Below, in pieces: positions 45,762 to 57,882 of a stretch of DNA of 64,000 nt. Each line of letters begins with the position of its first letter. Position 1 is the first letter of the stretch. The notes under the pieces are model-generated. The model did no database searches and was not told the origin of the DNA. It saw nothing but the letters and a program-made list of their open reading frames with translations. Position numbers and translations under genes: made by a program. Source of the stretch: Talinum fruticosum (taxonomy: Eukaryota; Streptophyta; Magnoliopsida; Caryophyllales; Talinaceae); the NCBI GenBank assembly GCA_021018815.1, contig JAITYX010000053.1, positions 4,102,001-4,166,000 of the forward strand. The letters run 5' to 3'.

Positions 45762-48148
45762 TGTTAAGCTTGTCGTACAGCAACAAATTAAACCACTACT
45801 TAGGCTTATAATAAACAATATAGTAAGGGCAAGTAGGGATCGAATCCACGAGGAAAGATACTGTAAAAAAAATCAAACTTCCAATCTAATTAAACTAACT
45901 ATTCTAATTATTTACCTTATAAAATTCAAACAAATCAACTTAACTACTAAATTTCTAATTTTAATTCTAAGAAAAACTTCTGAGATTTTGCACTATTATT
46001 CTAATAATCTAAATTTAACAAAACTATCCTAATTAATTCTGGAAAAATCAAAACAGAAAATCAAATAAAAACTTAAACAGAAAATTAAAACGTAGAATAA
46101 TTCAGAATTAAATAACTAAAAATAACAGAAAATTATCTAATAATAAAAATAAATATTCCAGACAGAATATAAAGCTTGGAATAACCCAGTAATGTTTTTT
46201 TATAAATTTTCAGAAGAGAAAACTAAAGCAGAAATTAAATAAATTCTAAAACAGAAAATTAAATAAATAATATTCTGCACTAAAATACTTACGAAAATAA
46301 ATACTAAAATTACCCAGAATAATAATACTAATTTTATAAACCTAACCAGACCCTAAAAATATAAAAACAAAATTTAAAATCTAATTTACGAATTTATTTT
46401 ATTAAAAACCTGCAGTAATTAAATTCAAGAATTAAATCTGAAAAAATATCAAATTAATTCCAAAAATTCTAAAATTTAATCACAGCAAACTAGGACTCTA
46501 TCTAAACCCTAAAAGAAAATAAAACAAGAAAAATAACAAAAGAAACTATTTTTAAACTAATTTCTAACAAACTGACTCAAAAATAATAAAAACTGACAGA
46601 AAATTAATTCTGAAAATTAAAATATGTAAAGACTCAAAATTAAATTAAAATAAAATTACTAAAACTAACCTAAAATACTGATCTTTAGGGGGTAACGAAA
46701 TTAATAATAAAAGACTATATATTTATAAATAAAAATTGACAAACTAAAGAAAATAACTAAAAAGCAAACAAATAATTATCAAAGATAGCAAATTTATAAA
46801 AACACTTAGTATAATCTATATCCACCATGCAAATTATTATTTATCATTAACACACAAATTGATCTACCCATGAGCTAAACTGTAGAAGACAACCACTAGC
46901 GGATCTTCCCCGTTTTTCCTTAGTTATTAGTTTACTTAGGCCTAACCCTAATATAAACCCTACTAATATTGATAACCCTAGCACTAGCACTAGAATTTAA
47001 TCAAATTAGAGCATTAAGTATTAGAAAAACATCATCTAGCACCTAATAACCAATCTACTAGCAAATTGATTTAAGAAGGATCTATGATAATTTCCTAATT
47101 AAAAGAGATGGGTATGAGCCATCCATGATTAACTAGGGTGATACTTATGTCTAAAAGATCAAGCAATTACGTACTTAAACCCTCTAAACTATCACATGAA
47201 TTTATATAAAACTAAATAGCGTGCACTCTAATTAATTAGACATAAATTCATAAACATTAAACACAAATTATCATAGAATCATGGATCAAATCAATAAGAC
47301 AATAAAAATCAAAACTTTGTTTCAAAATAAATAATTTAACATGGCTTCAATGAGATTATACTAAGTATAAGAAAAACTACTCACACATCATGTAATTTAA
47401 AACATGTAAACTAAATAAAAATAGCATCTTTAGTATTAACCTATCAATAAAAACTCAATCTTTTCTAATAAAAATTACAAAACTAAATTATACTACCGAT
47501 ATTAGTTTCTTTGACCCGGGAAGATGAAGAAGATGATGATGGATGGTGGTGTTGGTGTGGGCTGGCAGCAGACAGCAGCAACAAGCAAGCGGCAGCAGAC
47601 AGCGGCGAACAAGCAGCGGCAAGAAACGTGAGCTGTGTGTGTGGCTGCTTGGGAAGGCAGCGAACGGATGTCGTGGGCGGCGAAGGGCTGGTGTGAGGGA
47701 TTGACGAAGCAGGAGGTGGCGTGGGAAGGGGCTGGGCAGCAGCAGCAACAGGCGTGAGATGAGCAGCAAGCGTGAGGTGGTGATGATGTGTGGGTCTTCC
47801 TAGGTCTCCCTCCATGATGATAATAAGTAGTATATATAGGGTGAAAGAGTTAGGGTTTATTTCTCTTTCTTCTCTCCTAAGTTTCCCTTTTCTATTCCAC
47901 TTAGGATTTCCTAAAATATAATATCCTAAAATAAATATTTTATTACATATTATATTTATGGACCGACTTCATATCTTCTCTTGGATGCTTGTCGGTAGCT
48001 AAAAATCCACTTTTAACGACTTTTCTTCTCTTCCCCACTTTATTCGATAATTACCTATAAATAGACAAAATAGAATAAATTAGATAAAATAAACCATATA
48101 ATGTAAACTAAATAACTACTAAAAATACGTATAAAATACGACTTAACA
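45762..48148 (-). repeat. 5' LTR (element sense) of the nested Athila element
   Basis: It begins tgttaagcttgtcg and ends acttaaca on the plus strand. By eye it is about 99 percent identical to the copy at 36700-39091 outside the CAG-rich patch (47560-47640). The promoter for the element transcript should be here; the TATA-like tatatatac on the minus strand lies near 47838-47830. Confidence 0.95.
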
Positions 48149-48153
48149 CAACC

Positions 48154-48880
48154 CCTCTTCCTCTTCCCCCTTCACTCGCTCGGTGCCTCCACCTCGGGTG
48201 CCTCCCAAACTCTCTCTCGCCCTCTTGTCCCCTGTTTTCATGGACAAGATCAGCTCTGTGTCTTCGAACTCGGAGACATGGCCAGGGCTTTCAAGTCTGT
48301 TCTTCGAGGTCGACCATCAACCAAAAGACCGGTCGAGTCCCAAATCCGAGAGCAGCAATCTCTCGTTCTTGAGATGAGAGAGCTGGTTAAGGAGCGAAGG
48401 AGCCGGCTGAGATCCTCGAGAGAGAAGGTCCAAGGCGGCTCAGGACCCGGATGACTCGGACACATCCGAGGCGTCGTCGAGCCCGAGCCCGACCTCCTCG
48501 GACAAGCGAGGAAGCGAGAGGAAGAAGCTGCAGATGCAGCGGAGGATGCTTGAGGAACCTGCGGCTGAAGCGAGCCCTTCCGGACAAAGGGAAGAAGAGG
48601 CCGTGGCGACTGCCCCCTAAGCTCAAATTGCTGTACTCGGCTCGAGATAGCGATCCGAGTGGGTCGGAAGATATCGCTCCTCCGGCGAGTCGGCCAGAGC
48701 AGCCCCCTCCAGGTCCCCGAGGTCCCAAGGGAAGAACCCTCGATCCACTCTCTCCGGGTCAGCCACTCGGAGCTGCGCCCCGAGAACTATTCCGGTTCTC
48801 CCTTCGCCGCGCTCAAGCACATCGTCAAGATCGTATCGGCGCCGCGCACCTCCGCCTCCACTCATAAATCCCCTACTTCC
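48154..48880 (+). pseudogene. SIRE extra (post-pol) ORF, 3' part
   Basis: This continues the ORF interrupted by the Athila element. One frame reads FELGDMARAFKSVLRGRPST, then EQQSLVLEMRELVKERRSRL (about 48350-48410), a stretch with coiled-coil character. Other frames hold a Pro/Arg/Ser-rich region and a tail ending SASTHKSPTS and a stop at about 48883. Several frameshifts occur. After it come about 400 bp of non-coding DNA and the polypurine tract. No membrane segment is evident, so a true envelope function is not supported. Confidence 0.55.
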
Positions 48881-48883
48881 TAG

Positions 48884-49300
48884 TTGGAGCCATGCACTGA
48901 GTCAAAATTCCTCGGTGTCTCCAGAATTTCTGCTTCACAATTTTCTTTTGTCCGGACAACTTATGTGTATTACTTGTACTTTTCTCCCTTCTTTTTGTTT
49001 CTTGTTTTTCTTGAAAGGCAAGGGGGAGAAATGTAGTCGAAACTGGTTGTCTTATTTAGGGGAGTTCTTTCCGCCCTTGTAATTATCTTTTAATGAATTG
49101 ATGCATTTCATTATTAATTTCGAGTTCTTTATCTTCCGAGTTAATGAGTTAAAGCATACTTTATTTTGCTCGATATATTGTATATTGCTCGATTTACTCA
49201 CTATGCCTTTTTCATAAGCGAACTACTCAAAATCAATCTATTTTTCCTCTAACAAAGTTTCTATTTAAGTATGGAATGCCTTTCATCAAAAAGGGGAGAT
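48884..49300 (+). other. SIRE 3' non-coding region with polypurine tract
   Basis: It is non-coding. A purine tract aaaaaggggagat (49288-49300) lies directly before the 3' LTR and would prime plus-strand synthesis. A second purine-rich cluster, aaggcaagggggagaaatg, is at about 49015-49033. Confidence 0.8.
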
Positions 49301-50873
49301 TGAAGACTCGAGCACTTGCTCAATATCTTTACGAGTCATGCAAAAGGAATCGGGTTTAACGATGTTATTCATGTAGAGTTTTGATTCCAAGGCATTCTCT
49401 CGTGTCTTAGAAACTTACTTGAGTAAAATAGTAATTTTCTCTAAGTGATTCGGCCCTCACTTATCTCTTTTATCGCTTATCAGTTAGCGACTCGAAAACT
49501 GGTTCTTTATTCCGAGTCCACTCTCACTCAGATTAATCGCATTTCGAATATACCGAGTATTCCGCCGTTTCTCACTCGGAATCGACTTGTGGTTATTTAC
49601 TCTATTGTTTGCATAGTCGGCATTCGTAGTTCTTTTCGTACTTAGTCTATATCAAGTTTTTCCCTCTCCGATGTTAGCTATAGAACTTGATTCTTTGCTT
49701 AAGTCTAAGTCATATGGAATTCCGAGTATCATGGTTTTTAGACTCGGAAAATTCCATTTCTTTTCCGACTCGGATAATCTGTTGGTTAATTATCTTGATT
49801 ATTTTATTATCTCGTGTCTAACCTTGGACCAAAGTATTTTATACTTTGAGAACCAAAGTTGTTTTACTTTTGTAGGTTATCCAATCGAGGATATCTTTTC
49901 AAACTACAAAAGTAGCCGGCTTCGAACGTCAAATCACCAGCAGATATGACTTTTCACCTTCCCTGCTTTAGTCTCGAAGATTGTGTCGAAGCTGTTTGCT
50001 TCCATATCCGGAAAACTGGAACGCCAAGCTTAACGGTGGTTTCCACCACATTTATCAAGACACAACCGATGGTTTTGGGACTTCCAAGAGAGTTAAACCG
50101 TTGTTCAACGTTCATATTTCAACGGATACTTTCGAGTGACTCGAAAGCTTCTACCAACGGTCACAGAAGACTCTCGGTCAGCAGATGAAGATAACGGCTA
50201 CTCTGCTTGGTTATCTATAAATAGAAGCCACTTCACAAGACTTGAAGGTTGCCGAACATATTGTCTATACACTTACTTGATCAAAGTTATTGTATTTACT
50301 CTCAATCTTCAACTTACAACTCCCACTCTGTAAGTCATTACTTTCGAGTTGTAAGGTCTTGTACTTAGTTACAAACTCTTCTTACATTCTTTGTAAGGTC
50401 CCTTGACTAAGTCTGTAAAGGTTAACTCAGCTTAGTTGTCCCTAGCTGTAAGGGTTATCTCAGCTAGAAAGTACTAGATCAGATAAGGTAACTTCGAGTC
50501 TAGGAAAATTTGTATAGAGTTGTCTAAGGGAGCAACTCGGGTTCACGTCAAGTTCACGGTATTTTGTGGACTCAAAATAGTGGATTTGACTTCGTGTCTG
50601 GATTGACACGGGCCGTGGTTTTCTGCCCCAGGAGGGTTTCCACGTAAAATCTCTGCGTTCTCTTTCCGAGTTCATTCTAGACTCGGACATGACCTTAGTG
50701 CTCTTGCTTCTTCCGATTCATTGCTTTCGAGTCCAATCTTTTCGACTCGTTATTAGACTCGGAATCTGTCTTTGCCTCTTTTCTGCGCAAAAGTGTGTAT
50801 TTTCAGAAAGAATTTTCTATCACCCTATCCACCCCCTCTAGGGTGACTCGGACTCTCCTTGAGCAAACCTTCA
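49301..50873 (+). repeat. 3' LTR of the SIRE-type element
   Basis: Same length as the 5' LTR within 1 bp and co-linear, with small indels and substitutions. The TATA box ctataaatag is at 50215-50224. It is followed by the TTGTG duplication. Confidence 0.95.
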
Positions 50874-50878
50874 TTGTG

Positions 50879-52983
50879 TCTACAAATCACCATTTGGTAT
50901 TTAGTCAAAATTGTTTGTGGCTAATGATTAAGGTCAAGTATGATGACCATTGTCCGTCACTCATGAGTCATGCTTCAATTTTGGCCACAATACGAATTTG
51001 TGATTTTAGACGATTCATTTTATTATTAATTTTTTAATTACATTGTGATAAATAGGCTAAGACATGTTTGAAACAAGTGCTTTATTATTACACTTAGAGC
51101 TAGTGGGTTTTACATGTACCGAATTATTACTTATACAATGAATAAAATGAAATATATAAGACTTTCCTAAATACAAGAGATCTACAAGGAAAATAAATAA
51201 AAATCTTCAACGCCATGAAGATGAGTAGTACTCATCATTCAACTTCTTGATGAGCCCTTGGCTCCCATTATGATGGAAAATGTGCTTCGACCAACCAAAT
51301 AAAGTCCCGAGCATTTATTTTATTGAAAGACATAATTACTTGAATAAATGATTCTTAAACTATTTTTAAAGAAAATATTCGGAAACTAAGCAAGATGAAC
51401 CCAGAAAGTTTGGGGAAAATTTAACTAGGTGAAAGACTCCATAAGAAGTTCAATTGTCAAATTTTGTATTTTTTAGAAGATAATTTGATAAAACCATAAT
51501 GAATGACGGTTTAAAAAAAATACAACTTTTGGAAGGGAAGATTAGATGAACGTGATTCTAAAACCCAAAGTTTTACATTTACGTCTAATTGTAATTATAA
51601 AAATATCAAGAATATATTTCTTTGCATGTGAAACCGATGAGTTGAAAACTTATGTGACGTCTTGATTTATACTGTTCGGACAGTTAGATCTTCATTCATT
51701 TATCAAAAATAAAATTTATCTTTTGAAACTGTGAAAATTGGAGTAATTAGACATGTTGGGGAACCAATGTGAATTTTGTGTATAATTTTAAAAGAATGTA
51801 AGGTACTTTAATGGACTTTTTTAATGCACATTTTCCGATATGGACATTGCATAAATTACATTTTTATAATACCGATTTTTATAAATCATATTGCTATAAC
51901 TAAAAGGAGTTAGGAGACAAAATTATCCAACAACTCAGAAAGATCTAGAAGTCTATTTTTTTTCTTATGTCATTTAAACCATGAAAAAATATAGGAAAGC
52001 AATGGGTAGGTTGTTTTTTCTAGAATGCTTTTACCTTCCGTGGAAAAATAATTAGTTTCAACTAAGGACATAAAACTTAAAAAGTTTTAGGCTCGAAATG
52101 ATCTACTAAAAAGGCCTAGAATAAACGCACAAGCTTCCGGTTTAAACCACCCTAATCCAAGTTATTCTCTTGCATATTCAATCATGGTTTAGCCTATTTT
52201 TCTTCTTTTCTATGTATTAAAAACAGAAAATAAAAGTGAAGAAGATAAAAAAGATAAAATAACACCTAATTTTACAATCAACTCTTGGATCTCACCACTT
52301 ACTCTTGGAAGAAAAAGGAAAACTAATGTTCCACTCAAATAGAGAGAACTACCACGAAAGCCCTAAAGGGATGAACGGTGAAATATGAGAGTTGGAGACC
52401 AACCTGAGGAACCCAAAAGAGACAAAGAAAACACCAAAATATTAGTAGCATATACATTAATGATAATCAACATGAACAAAATAATCAATATAAACGTAAC
52501 AAAAAAAATAATAGCAATAGATAAATAGGCTAATAATAGTGATAATAGTAATAATAATAATAATGATAATAATATTAGTAATAATAATAAAAGAAAGAAA
52601 CAAAAAAAAAGTAATTACAATAATAATGACAATATTATAATAATGGTGAGAATAATAATAAAAGAAAACAAGGCAAATAAAAAGAACAACAATGATATTA
52701 ATAATGAACAAGAACAGATAAATAATATAGATATAAGAACATAAAAAGAAGAAAAAAGATTTATGAGTATGATTAATCATTGTTGTACAAAATGAAAAGA
52801 AAATGAAAGTAGAGAGGAAGAGTGTAATCTCAACAATGCAAAGATGATAAAGTGAGGAAGGAGTAGGTCAGAAAAATTATCATGATTCGGACAATGCGAG
52901 AGTTCAAGTAGTGAAATGAACATGAGAATGAATCAAACAGGAAGAAGAGTGTCAAATACCCAAGACATAAGGGTAGTTCTTCA
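50879..52983. other. Unassigned AT-rich spacer
   Basis: It continues the sequence left of 28580. No coding region is supported. From about 52500 to 52740 it contains many aataat and ataata units, giving a spurious minus-strand open frame. The stretch 52780-52980 may hold the 5' leader of the MULE. Confidence 0.5.
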
Positions 52984-53800
52984 AATGAGCTTAAGGTTGG
53001 GCATAAATTTCCCAATAAAGATGGTTTAGTGAAGGTAGTTGAGAATTACAAGATTGTTAAAGGGTATTTCCTTCAAGTAAAGAAGAGTGATAAAGTGAAG
53101 TATCGGGTGTGTTGCTTGGATGAAAGCTATGAGTGGAGGCTATGAGGATCATAGGTTGGGAAGGAATTGACATAACAAATAAAGACTTTGGATAAAAGGC
53201 ACACATGTCTCGCCTTTTAGTTTTGAGGCAGGCAAGAGGCATATGTATGTTGATTGGTTAGCTGAACATTATAAAGAAACATTCAGAAGACAGCTTGCAT
53301 TGAGTGCGAGAGATCTTCAAGGCATAGTTAAGGATGAACTTAACTATAATGCCACTTTATCTATGTGTTCTAGAGCTAGGAAAAGAGTTTTACAGTCAAT
53401 TGTGGGTGATTATAAGAGTCGGTTTGGGTAGCTCAGGGATTATGCTTGGGAGGTATACAAACAAAACCCAAGGACTTCTTTAACAATAAGAACTCGGAAG
53501 GATCGACAAAGGCAGTATATATTTAGGTTTTTATATATATACCCAGAGCCTCCGAAAAGGGGCTTCTTGGATGTTTGTAGGAGGGTGTTGTCTCTTGATG
53601 GTTATTTCTTGAAAGGTCCATGGGATTGTAATCTCTTCAGTGCAGTTGACGAGGATGCTAATGATAAAATGTATCATGTGGCATGGGGTGTTGCACAAAG
53701 TGAAAGCAATGAAAGTTGGGGTTGGTTTGTTGAGAAATTGGTGGCTGATTTAGAAATTGGAAATGAATATGGATGGACTATTATCTCCGACCAACGAAGG

Positions 53801-53878
53801 TATGTTATTATTAAAATTTTGTTGTTTAATTTAAGTAATTTAATTATATTTTCTAACTTTTTGTGTAATGCGATAGGG
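53801..53878 (+). other. Intron of the MULE transposase gene
   Basis: It starts with gtatgtt and ends gcgatag, is T-rich, and sits between SDQR and GLIDVVLNRMPEV, where related transposases read SDxxxGLIxAV without a gap. Boundaries are accurate to one or two bases. Confidence 0.75.
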
Positions 53879-53965
53879 GCTAATTGATGTAGTCTTGAAT
53901 CGGATGCCTGAAGTTGATAAGGGCTAATTGATGCAGTCTTGAATCGGATGCCCGAAGTTGAGCAT
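53877..53965 (+). repeat. 44-bp tandem duplication in the MULE coding region
   Basis: The block ggctaattgatgtagtcttg...cctgaagttga is followed at once by a second copy with few changes (ggctaattgatgcagtcttg). Both encode GLIDxVLNRMPEV. The family has one such block, so the second is an insertion that shifts the frame. Confidence 0.85.
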
Positions 53966-54666
53966 AGGCTATGTGCTAGGCATGTTTATACAAATTTGAA
54001 GAACACTTGAAGAGGTGACCGAGTATAGGGAGGTGTTCTAGAAAATTTCAAAGTCAACTCATGAAGTGTAGCTGAAGAGATACATCAAAGAAATGTAAGA
54101 CCTTAATGTTACTCGCTTGACAGCTTTTGGAGAAAAAGGTTCCAAAGCATTTCGCGAGGTTATACCTCAAATCACATGCCAAGTGTGAATCAGTGGACAA
54201 AAATATGACTGAAATCTTCAATGGATTCATTATCAATGCTAAATAAATGCCTCTTGTGTTAATGTTAAAGATTGTTTATAAAGCAAGCATGAAGAGAATT
54301 GCGAGACAAGAAAGAATAGACATACACCTTTCGATGTTGTTGCTCCTAGGATACTAGAGAAGTTACAAAAGAGGAAGGATAACTCAAGGTTTTGGGAGGC
54401 AATTAGGAGAGGAAATGGTTTTTATAGTGTTTGTCATGGCACGAGAAGAGTATGTGGTGAACTTGAATGATAGGAGTTGTAGTTGTAGGTCATGGGAGAT
54501 TAGAGGACTTCCTTGTGCACACTCCATTGCAGTGATGAGAAAGGAGAGGCTGGACCCTATCAAGTTTGTGCATCACTGCTAATCTATCGAATATTTGAAG
54601 ATCACATACTCACACATTCTTATGCCCATCAAAGGAGAAGATATGTGGGAAGCTGCCAGTGGTGAA

Positions 54667-56250
54667 TGAAGGTTTGCTCGGGGAGAGTCCGAGTCACCCT
54701 AGATGGGGGTGAATAGGGTGACGAAGAAATCTTGTGGAAATTCAAACTCTTTTGCCAAGTAAAATACGGAATGCGGTTCGAGTCAAAACGAGTCGGAAAA
54801 GTAGAGACTCGGAAAGACTGAATAGATAGAAATGGCAAGAAAAGCAAATGTTTTAAGACGAGTCCGAGTCTAGAATGAACTCGGAAAGTAAACACTTAGA
54901 GATTACGTGGAAACCCTCATGGGGCAGAAAACCACGGACCGTGTCAATCCGGACACGAAGTCAAATCCACTATTTTGAGTCCACAAAATACCGTGAATCG
55001 ACCGAACTCGAGTTGCTCCCTTAGACAACTCTTTACAAGTTTTCCTAGATTCGAAATTCCCTTATCCGATCTAGTACTTCCTAGCTGAGATAACCCTTAC
55101 AGCTAGGGACAACTTAAGCTGAGTTCACCCTTACGGCTTAGTCAAGGGACCTTACAAAGAAAGTAAGAAAGAGTTTGTAGCGAGTACAAGACCTTACAAC
55201 TCGGAAGGTAATGAATTACAGAATAGGAGTTGTAAGTAGAAGATTGAGAATGAATACAAAGACTTTGCACAAGTACGTATATTAACAATAACTTCGGCAA
55301 TCTTCAAGTCTTGTGAAGTGGCTTCTATTTATAGATGACTAGGCAGAGTAGCCGTTATCTTCATCTCGCTGACTGAGAGTCCTCTCGTGACCGTTGATAG
55401 AAGCTTTACGAGTCACTCGAAAGTATCCATTGTAATGTGAACGTTGGATAACGGTTTAATTCTCTTGGAAGTCCTAAAACTACTAGCGGTGTCTTGAGAG
55501 ATAAGGTAAAAACCACCGTTAAGCTTGGTGTCTCAGTTTTCCAGATTTGGAAACAGACAGCTCCGACACTATCTTACGGGACCTGGAGCAGAGAAGGTGA
55601 AAAGCCATGTCTGCTTGGTGATTTGACGTTTTGAAGCCAGGTTACTTTTGTGATTTGAAAAGTGTATCCTCGTTTGAATAACCTACAAAAGTAAAGCAAT
55701 TTTGGTTCTCAAAGTATGAAAGACTTTGGTCCAAGATTAGACACGAGATAATAAAATAATTATGATAATTAATCAACTAATTATCCGAGTCGAAGAGAAG
55801 TGGAATTTTCCGAGTCTAATAACTATATAACTCAAAATTCCATCCGACTTAGTCTAAGCGATAGATCAAGCTAAGTAAAGAATATCGAGTGAGATAACTT
55901 GATATAGACTAAGTATGAAACAGACTAGAGGTACCGACTCTAATGAAATAGAGCTTATAATCGAAGCCGGATTCTGAGTGAGAGAAGGTGAAACACTAGT
56001 CCACTCAATCTGCGATAAATATGAGTGATGCTAGACTCGGAACAAAGAATCGGTTTCCGAGTCACTTAAAGAAGTGCAATAAACACATGAAGTCCAAGCT
56101 GTAGTACTTAGAGAAGATACCATTTCATTCGAAAAGTTTCTAAAACACGAGAGAATGTCTTGGAATCAAAACTCTATAAATACAAGATGGTTATACCTGA
56201 TTCATGTAATGTAACTCAGAAATGCGTTGAGCAGAGTGTCCGAGTCTTCG
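54667..56250 (-). mobile_element. Solo LTR of the SIRE-type family, reversed
   Basis: The reverse complement matches the SIRE LTRs at 28585 and 49301 over the whole length. It starts tgaaggtttgctcgg and ends cgagtcttcg (expected cgagtcttca). A target duplication GTGAA flanks it (54662-54666 and 56251-56255). The TATA box appears as ctatttatag at 55324-55333. There are more differences than between the two LTRs of the complete element. It arose by recombination between the LTRs of a former full copy inserted in the MULE gene. Confidence 0.95.
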
Positions 56251-57234
56251 GTGAACTAATAACTCGCTCCAGCTTTTAAGCCAAAGAGGAAAGGGACTTC
56301 ACAATTCGAAGAAGGCCTGAAGCTTAGGAGCAAAGGAAAGGGGGTAAGAAAGGCAAGGTCAGTAAAGATGGGTAGAGAATTCATTGTTCTAATTGTGGTC
56401 AAGCAGGCCACAATAGGTCCACATGCACATAAAAGAATATCCAAGCTCAAGGTTTGCTCTATGCCTACTTGTTCGTGTTTTTGCAGCTTTTGCCTCTATT
56501 TTTTTTTTTTTTTGGTTTGTTTCTTTGTGCTATTTGCCTACTTGTTTGTGTAGCCGTGTTGAGTGATTGAGGTTGTGTATAAGGCAGTGCTGTGTTAAGT
56601 GACCGAGGTTGTTAAGTGAAGGAGGCTGTGTTAAGTGATATGGTACTTATTGTTGTGATCTATGTTTAGGTGAGAAAAGGCTAACTCAGCTTGCCCAACC
56701 CGAGGGGATCAATTTTTAGCTCGCATAACCCGACCCACCCCGGATTGAAGCAGGTCAGCCTCCTCACTTGTTTATTTCTTAACTTTGTAGGGGATCAATT
56801 CTAAATTTGTATGTGCAGGTCAACCTAAGACACCCTAACTTAAGCCACCCTACATTGAAGCAGGTCAACCTAAGCTACCCCAACCTGAGGCATCCCACAC
56901 CGACAGGTGAAAATGTGTACAAAAGGAGGCACACTTCTCAAAAAGCTATGCATAAAAGGAGGAAATGTGATGTATCCCCAAGCAACAACCTCAGCGATCC
57001 TTAAAAATCCTTCTTAGCCTTCCCAAACTGAAATGACTCAACCACCCATTCATAAGAACTTTCATGTGAGAGTTAGGCTACCTAAACCGCCTCTGCCCCA
57101 TCTTCTTCTACTCCATCTTCTTCAAGAAAAAATGTGTCCTCTACACCACTAACACCACATCCAAGAACCATATCATCACAGAAGAAGTCCACCGAAGTCA
57201 ACCAACTAGGAGATCAAACTGAATTAGGAAATGT

Positions 57235-57882
57235 GTAAACCCAACAAAGACATATGTGGTGCCTGGATGAATGATTAGCTTCATCTCGCAACTTTGTTTT
57301 TCTTTTTCTTATGAAACAGTTGGGCTCCAATGTTAGGAGATATGTATTTTATGGTAATTTTTTGATATCCTCATGTAATTGCCAATTTCAACTTGTTCTT
57401 GTTTTTTTTGTTTTTTTAGCAAACAATGATGTTAATTGTGTCCAAGTTGGGCATTTTGTACCCATTACATATCTCAATATATGAAATTCACATTTTCTAA
57501 ATTAAGCTTATTGTTTCCAAGTTAGCAAACAATGATGCCAAACCAATTTGCATATTTAAGCACATTTATATCTTCATTCATGCAACCAAATTGGAGATAA
57601 TTATATCTCAACATGTACAAAAACAGAAAGCACAAAGGGGAGGCAATTTCACAAATGTAAAAACAGCTTCATCATTCATTCATAATTCATTTAGGCTACA
57701 ACGAAGCCATTATTCATCAACGAAGGCAACAACAGTAACACATCATTCATAATTCATTAAGCCTTCATATTTAGGCTACAACTCGACCCCCAAACCCTTA
57801 TCAAATGCAAACATTACGATTACGAAAATTATGCCACGCGTTACAATTTTCTCCCTCTTTTGATACCCTCCGACTACCATCT
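57235..57882. other. Intergenic stretch between MULE and GRF ORF
   Basis: No coding region is supported. A motif cattcataattcatt followed by aggctacaac occurs twice (about 57675 and 57745). It should contain both 3' ends of the convergent genes. Confidence 0.5.

Larger units (their letters stand above)
36700..48148 (-). mobile_element. Athila-type Ty3/gypsy element nested in the SIRE element
   Basis: LTRs of 2392 bp (36700-39091) and 2387 bp (45762-48148) flank an internal region of about 6.7 kb. The 5-bp duplication CAACC (36695-36699 and 48149-48153) flanks the element. Read on the minus strand, the PBS tggcgccgttgtcgggga follows the LTR ending at 45762. Then come gag, protease, RT, RNase H and integrase, and a polypurine tract gtgggggattt (about 39092-39103) before the other LTR. 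Domain types and PBS fit Athila. No env-like ORF is visible between integrase and polypurine tract. The two LTRs are nearly identical outside a hypervariable CAG-rich patch, so insertion is recent, yet the ORFs have several frameshifts. Confidence 0.95.
28585..50873 (+). mobile_element. SIRE (Maximus)-type Ty1/copia element, split by a nested insertion
   Basis: LTRs of 1572 and 1573 bp (28585-30156 and 49301-50873) start TGAAGACTCG and end AACCTTCA. The target duplication TTGTG flanks the whole (28580-28584 and 50874-50878). A tRNA-iMet-type PBS follows the 5' LTR and aaaaaggggagat precedes the 3' LTR. Domain order is gag, protease, integrase, RT and RNase H, as in copia. A further ORF after pol and an acidic DSD-rich gag tail place it near SIRE/Maximus. 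Removing the Athila insertion (36700-48148 plus one CAACC copy) leaves about 10.8 kb, normal for SIRE. Many frameshifts make it defective. Confidence 0.95.
52984..57234 (+). pseudogene. MuDR-type (MULE) transposase, interrupted
   Basis: It starts with the MuDR N-terminal domain (HKFPNKDGLVKVVENYKIVK, KVKYRVCCLDE). After a gap comes 53243-53800: WLAEHYKETFRRQLALSARD, a stop at about 53429, then the DDE core VLSLDGYFLKGPWDCNLFSA, VAWGVAQSESNESWGWFVEK and TIISDQR with the first two catalytic Asp. An intron (53801-53878) follows. Next are MPEVEHRLCARHVYTNLKKT and KCESVDKNMTEIFNGFI. The SWIM zinc finger CSCRSWEIRGLPCAH is at about 54480-54525. A solo LTR interrupts at 54667, after which a zinc knuckle CSNCGQAGHNRSTC (about 56387) completes the order. 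A tail to about 57234 may be a last exon. TIRs were not found. Stops, frameshifts and the LTR make it inactive. Confidence 0.88.

Noticed and set aside
52457..52780. 107-codon minus-strand open frame
   Set aside because: Ile/Tyr/Phe-rich product of an ATA/AAT repeat region.
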